From assembly GCA_963693365.1 (NCBI GenBank), contig CAVNZM010000005.1, positions 1,116,001-1,180,000 of the forward strand: a DNA stretch of 64,000 bases, given 5' to 3'. The notes beneath the pieces are model-generated. The model was not told the origin of the DNA and did no database searches. It worked only from the letters and a program-made list of their open reading frames with translations. This DNA comes from Amoebidium appalachense (Eukaryota > Ichthyosporea). Position 1 is the first letter of the stretch. Every line of letters begins with the position of its first letter. Below, piece by piece: positions 63,966-64,000 of this stretch. The translations under genes and the position numbers were made by a program.

Positions 63966-64000
<35 letters not shown>
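63900..64000 (+). repeat. C-rich tract and terminal A-run
   Basis: C-runs, CGCGTGCGCGCGC, then at least 33 A up to the window edge, just after the donor at 63891. Confidence 0.9.

Noticed and set aside
63967-64000. Poly-A tail of a retrocopy
   Set aside because: The A-run follows C-runs directly after a splice donor and resembles the many intronic CnAn composites; the sequence ends before more can be judged.

Overview
This window is nuclear DNA from an intron-rich eukaryote. Seven protein genes can be pieced together from exons with matching reading phase, GT-AG borders (one GC-AG) and recognisable domains. There are no bacterial operons, rRNA or tRNA genes, CRISPR arrays or intact transposons that I can see. 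The organism cannot be named from the sequence. The FHA-AAA ATPase resembles a family I know best from land plants, and the group-3-LEA-like protein is also plant/algal in flavour. The secreted EGF/VWC gene and the NFX1-type helicase are widespread in protists and animals. An alga or other large-genome protist is the best guess. Introns are stuffed with homopolymers (C/G runs of 20-50), (CA)n, (CT)n and three minisatellites, while exons are almost free of them.

Layout. (1) 170-9529, minus: NFX1-type zinc-finger helicase (ZNFX1-like); its 3' end lies left of the window. (2) 11063-14461, minus: secreted-type EGF/VWC gene whose 5' end is unresolved. (3) 15890-24073, plus: TatD-family metal-dependent nuclease (TATDN2-like), complete. 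(4) 25781-31796, minus: long alanine/glutamine-rich LEA-like repeat protein, complete. (5) 34103-41230, plus: protein of unknown function with a C-terminal tandem repeat. (6) 43408-44241, minus: intronless KDEL receptor (ERD2) with a 71-residue tail. (7) 45801-63890, plus: FHA-domain protein of the plant FHA-AAA ATPase type; the ATPase module lies right of the window.

After the tandem first pair, neighbours alternate head-to-head (2/3, 4/5, 6/7) and tail-to-tail (3/4, 5/6). Two genes have a TATAAATA box about 200 bases before the start codon. The genes do not form an obvious pathway. They cover RNA or small-RNA biology (1), extracellular matrix or adhesion (2), nucleic-acid cleavage (3), stress or desiccation protection (4), ER retrieval (6) and a putative nuclear ATPase (7).

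Most striking at the genome level are four things: the polarity of intron homopolymers with gene direction; repeated C-run-then-A-run elements; a strongly over-used word TGATTGG/CCAATCA; and microsatellites that end exactly on splice sites. All exon coordinates were derived by hand from splice signals and phase, without alignment to transcripts.
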